This document shows, piece after piece, positions 15,116 to 17,540 of a stretch of DNA of 17,540 nucleotides. A program made the translations under genes and the position numbers. This stretch comes from Actinomycetes bacterium (lineage in GTDB: Bacteria; Actinomycetota; Actinomycetes; Actinomycetales; Microbacteriaceae). Numbering within the stretch: position 1 is the stretch's first letter; every line of letters starts with the position of its first letter. The notes below the pieces were generated by a model, which saw nothing but the letters and a program-made list of their open reading frames with translations, was not told the DNA's origin and did not search any database. The stretch covers positions 1-17,540 of the forward strand of contig JAEWDJ010000331.1 of the NCBI GenBank assembly GCA_023390155.1, given 5' to 3'.

Positions 15116-16696
15116 TCAGCCCACGATCCCCGCCTCCGCCCCCGCCGACTTCGGGTCGGGGAGGCGGCGCATGCGCAAGGCGTTGCCGGCGCCCAGGAGG
15201 CCGGCCGCGAGCGGGATGAGGAGCGCGATCTGGAGGGCGAGCGGGCGGGCCTCCGTGTTGATGCGGACGACCTCCTCGCGCACCGCGGGCGGTTCCTCGG
15301 CCAGGAGGTCGACGAGCGCGGTGTTCGACATCAGCTGGGCGTCCTCCTCCAGCACGGCGGCGATCTGCTGCTTGTCGTCGTCGGGGAGAACGGTGCTCGC
15401 CTGCGTCATCGAGCCGAAGACGGAGGCGAGGGTCGCGAGCATGATCGCACCGGCGAACGCGAGGCCGAAGGAGAGGCCGAACGACCCGGCCGCCGAGTTG
15501 ACGCCGGCGGCCTCGCTGACGCGCTCGTCCGAGATCGGGGAGAGCGTGTAGTTGTTGAGCTGCGAGACCAGCAGGCCGAGACCCGAGCCCGAGATGATCA
15601 GGGGCACGGTGAGGTACCAGCCGGAGGTCGCGATCGGCACGACGACGATCACGATCGCGATGCCCACGACGACCAGCACGAATCCCCACAGGATGAGCGA
15701 CGCCGGCCGCTGCTTCAGCCTCCGGCCGGCGATGAGCGCCACGGCGAACATGCTGAGCGAGAGCGGCGCGATCGAGAGGCCGGCCCACAGCGCGTTGTAC
15801 TCCAGCACCATCTGCAGATAGATCGGCAGCGCGATCATCGTGCCGCCGAGCGCCACCTGCTGCAGCAGCTGGCCGGTCACCCCGGACTGGAACAGCGGCG
15901 AGCGGAACAGCCCGGGGTCGAGCAGCACCGCCTTGGCGCGCCGGCTCCGCGCCCGCAGCCAGAAGACCAGGCCCGCCAGCGCCGCGGCTCCGAGGGCGAT
16001 CAGCGCGAGGACGCGCTCGCCGCCCTCCTGCCAGACCAGGATGCCCGTGACGATGCCGCCCATGCCCACCACCGACAGGAGCGCGCCGAACAGGTCGATG
16101 GACCGCGAGCCCGTGTACGGCACGTCTTTGACCAGGCCGATGCCCGAGAGCACGACCGCGATGATCACGGCCTCCAGCAGGAACCCGACCCGCCACGACA
16201 GGAACGTCGTGATGAAGCCGCCGAGCAGCGGGCCCACCGCGGCCGCGATGGCGGCGGAAGCCCCGACCAGCGCGTAGACGCGCTTCTGGTGGTCGCCCGC
16301 GAAGTTCCCGTGGATGAGCGACTGCATCGCCGGCAGCAGCAGCGAGGCGCCGATCCCGCCGATGATCGCCCAGAAGATGATGATGGCCGTCAGATCGCGC
16401 GCGAGCGTCATGGCGATGGCGCCCGCCGCATAGCCGAGCAGCCCGAGGACGTAGGCGAGCTTGCGGCCGATGAGGTCGCCCGTCTTGCCGCCGATCAGGA
16501 TGAACGCCGCCGACACCAGCGCCTCCAGCGCGATCGCGCCCTGTACCCCGCTGACCGTCGTGTCGAGATCCCGCACCACCGCCGAGATCGACACGTTCAT
16601 CAGGGACGTGTCGACCACCAGCACGAACATCGCCATCGCGAGCAGGATCGCGAGCCTGAAGTTGAACGTCGCCGGAGCGGCGGAGTCGCCGGTCAT
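15116..16696 (-). CDS. MFS drug exporter, DHA2 (EmrB/QacA) family, 14 helices
   Basis: This protein of about 526 residues uses ATG at 16696; GTG two codons upstream (16702) is an alternative. Hydrophobic segments along its whole length give the 14-helix layout of proton-driven multidrug exporters. VLVVDTSLMNVSIS in the first helix, GGKTGDLIGRK (motif A) and a LSWRVGFL motif after the fifth or sixth helix are typical. A polar loop of about 60 residues (VLPDDDKQQIAAVLEEDAQ and on) precedes the last helix. It exports drugs or lipophilic compounds; the substrate cannot be told. It is divergent from the alarmone synthetase gene across about 80 bases and lies upstream of the dnaK promoter, with no clear terminator after it. 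Confidence 0.93.
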   Translation of the reverse strand: MTGDSAAPATFNFRLAILLAMAMFVLVVDTSLMNVSISAVVRDLDTTVSGVQGAIALEALVSAAFILIGGKTGDLIGRKLAYVLGLLGYAAGAIAMTLARDLTAIIIFWAIIGGIGASLLLPAMQSLIHGNFAGDHQKRVYALVGASAAIAAAVGPLLGGFITTFLSWRVGFLLEAVIIAVVLSGIGLVKDVPYTGSRSIDLFGALLSVVGMGGIVTGILVWQEGGERVLALIALGAAALAGLVFWLRARSRRAKAVLLDPGLFRSPLFQSGVTGQLLQQVALGGTMIALPIYLQMVLEYNALWAGLSIAPLSLSMFAVALIAGRRLKQRPASLILWGFVLVVVGIAIVIVVVPIATSGWYLTVPLIISGSGLGLLVSQLNNYTLSPISDERVSEAAGVNSAAGSFGLSFGLAFAGAIMLATLASVFGSMTQASTVLPDDDKQQIAAVLEEDAQLMSNTALVDLLAEEPPAVREEVVRINTEARPLALQIALLIPLAAGLLGAGNALRMRRLPDPKSAGAEAGIVG

Positions 16697-16765
16697 GCGC
16701 ACATGACAGCACAGCGGACGGGGTTTGGGTAGACCGATTCACACCACCCGCACAACCACCGCCGA

Positions 16766-16771
16766 TAGCGT
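16766..16771 (+). promoter_or_regulatory. -10 box for a leaderless transcript (alarmone synthetase)
   Basis: TAGCGT ends seven bases before the ATG at 16779 and there is no convincing ribosome site between. This is the same spacing as at both WXG100 genes. No clear -35 box is seen in the short divergent region (16703-16778). Confidence 0.5.
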
Positions 16772-16778
16772 GGTGGAC

Positions 16779-17540
16779 ATGGATCCCGACCCTGCCGACG
16801 CCGCCGTTCCCGCACTCGCCGGGGAGCACGGGGGTCCGTTGCTCTCGTCGCGCGCCATCGAGGCGCTGCAGAGCATCGACCCCGCGACACTGAGCGAGGT
16901 ACAGGCGTTCCGGGAGGATTTCGCGCGGTTCATCATGCCGTACAAGTTCGGCATCGACGAGATCTCGACGAAGGTGTCCATCCTGCGCGAGGAGTTCGCG
17001 GAGCTGCACGACTACAACCCGATCGAGCACATCTCGAGCCGGCTGAAGTCGGCGGAGAGCATCGAGCAGAAGGTCGTCCGCAAGAACTGCGAGCCCTCGT
17101 TCGAGGCCATCCGCGACGCCATCACGGACATCGCAGGCGTGCGGATCGTGTGCTCGTTCGTGTCGGACGTCTACCGCGTGTTCGAGCTGCTGATCGCGCA
17201 GGAGGACGTGCGCGTGCTCCGCGTGAAGGACTACATCGCGCACCCGAAGCCCAACGGCTACAAGAGCCTGCACGTGATCGTCGAGGTGCCGGTCTTCCTC
17301 AGCGCCGGGCCCGTCAACGTGCCGGTCGAGATCCAGCTGCGCACGGTCGCGATGGACTTCTGGGCGAGCCTCGAGCACAAGATCTACTACAAGTACGACG
17401 GCGAGATCCCGGCCGAGCTGCTGCGCGACCTCACCGCCGCCGCCGGGACGGCCGGCCAGCTCGATGTGACCATGGAGGACATCCACCGGCAGGTGCGCGG
17501 CGACGGCGGCGGGCTGCAGTACAGCCTGCCGATGCAGGTC
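16779..17540 (+). CDS. Small alarmone synthetase (RelQ/YjbM-like GTP pyrophosphokinase), 5' part
   Basis: The frame runs from ATG 16779 to the right edge (254 residues) without a stop, so the gene is cut at its 3' end. The RelA/SpoT-type synthetase core is clear: ITDIAGVRIVCSFVSDVYRV (116-134), DYIAHPKPNGYKSLHVIVEV (151-170) and VEIQLRTVAMDFWASLEHKI (183-202). It has no hydrolase (HD), TGS or ACT domain, so it belongs to the small synthetases that make (p)ppGpp from ATP and GTP/GDP. It aligns well with B. subtilis RelQ (YjbM), with about 50 extra residues at the N-terminus. The start is supported by the TAGCGT box seven bases upstream. Confidence 0.93.
   Translation, partial: MDPDPADAAVPALAGEHGGPLLSSRAIEALQSIDPATLSEVQAFREDFARFIMPYKFGIDEISTKVSILREEFAELHDYNPIEHISSRLKSAESIEQKVVRKNCEPSFEAIRDAITDIAGVRIVCSFVSDVYRVFELLIAQEDVRVLRVKDYIAHPKPNGYKSLHVIVEVPVFLSAGPVNVPVEIQLRTVAMDFWASLEHKIYYKYDGEIPAELLRDLTAAAGTAGQLDVTMEDIHRQVRGDGGGLQYSLPMQV

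Noticed and set aside
15009..17486. 825-codon minus-strand open frame across the exporter and the alarmone synthetase.
   Set aside because: It is a composition-driven shadow: it crosses two genes with clear family motifs in other frames and has Arg/Ala/Gly-rich low-complexity sequence.

Overview
The window comes from a GC-rich actinobacterium. The gene order dnaK-grpE-dnaJ-hspR, two HspR operators (HAIR palindromes) upstream of dnaK, WXG100-type genes, GTGA/ATGA stop-start overlaps and TANNNT boxes a few bases before start codons all fit Actinobacteria. Microbacteriaceae (Leifsonia-like) is my best guess, by inference only. No tRNA, rRNA, CRISPR array, insertion sequence or phage gene was recognised, and no gene-free stretch exceeds 300 bases (the longest is about 190).

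Layout. (1) 1-1041, plus: the 3' end of a membrane-fusion (HlyD/RND-adaptor-like) efflux gene, closed by a strong hairpin. (2) 1154-4274, minus: cassette 1, a tightly coupled run of a WXG100 protein, a YbaB-like protein, a small EspC-like protein with YxxxE, a WXG-containing membrane protein, three small membrane proteins, and a decayed duplicate of two cassette genes. (3) 4375-6622, minus: kbl and tdh, the two-step threonine-to-glycine pathway. Next to them a divergent cysteine hydrolase (isochorismatase family) runs on the plus strand to 7486. (4) 7502-10379, minus: cassette 2, with the same first four genes in the same order and with the same overlaps as cassette 1, then two paralogous four-helix membrane proteins. 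A proline-rich membrane protein (10415-10813) lies just upstream. (5) 10865-14927, minus: the heat-shock operon dnaK-grpE-dnaJ-hspR, controlled by the HAIR sites at 14993-15077. (6) 15116-16696, minus: an EmrB/QacA-type drug exporter. A small alarmone synthetase runs divergently from 16779 off the right edge.

How it works together. HspR, the last product of the dnaK operon, should repress its own operon at the HAIR sites, the classical actinobacterial heat-shock loop. Tdh and Kbl convert threonine to glycine plus acetyl-CoA. The most novel content is the paired WXG100 cassettes on either side of kbl/tdh and the hydrolase. They carry secretion-type signatures (WXG turns, YxxxD/E tails), but no EccC/EssC-type ATPase, channel or mycosin protease is in the window. 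They therefore look like substrate or accessory modules of a type VII-like system encoded elsewhere, or a system that works at the membrane by itself. Nearby are a 15-bp coding repeat in the efflux adaptor, a 57-nt hairpin between grpE and dnaJ, and four start codons that look leaderless.
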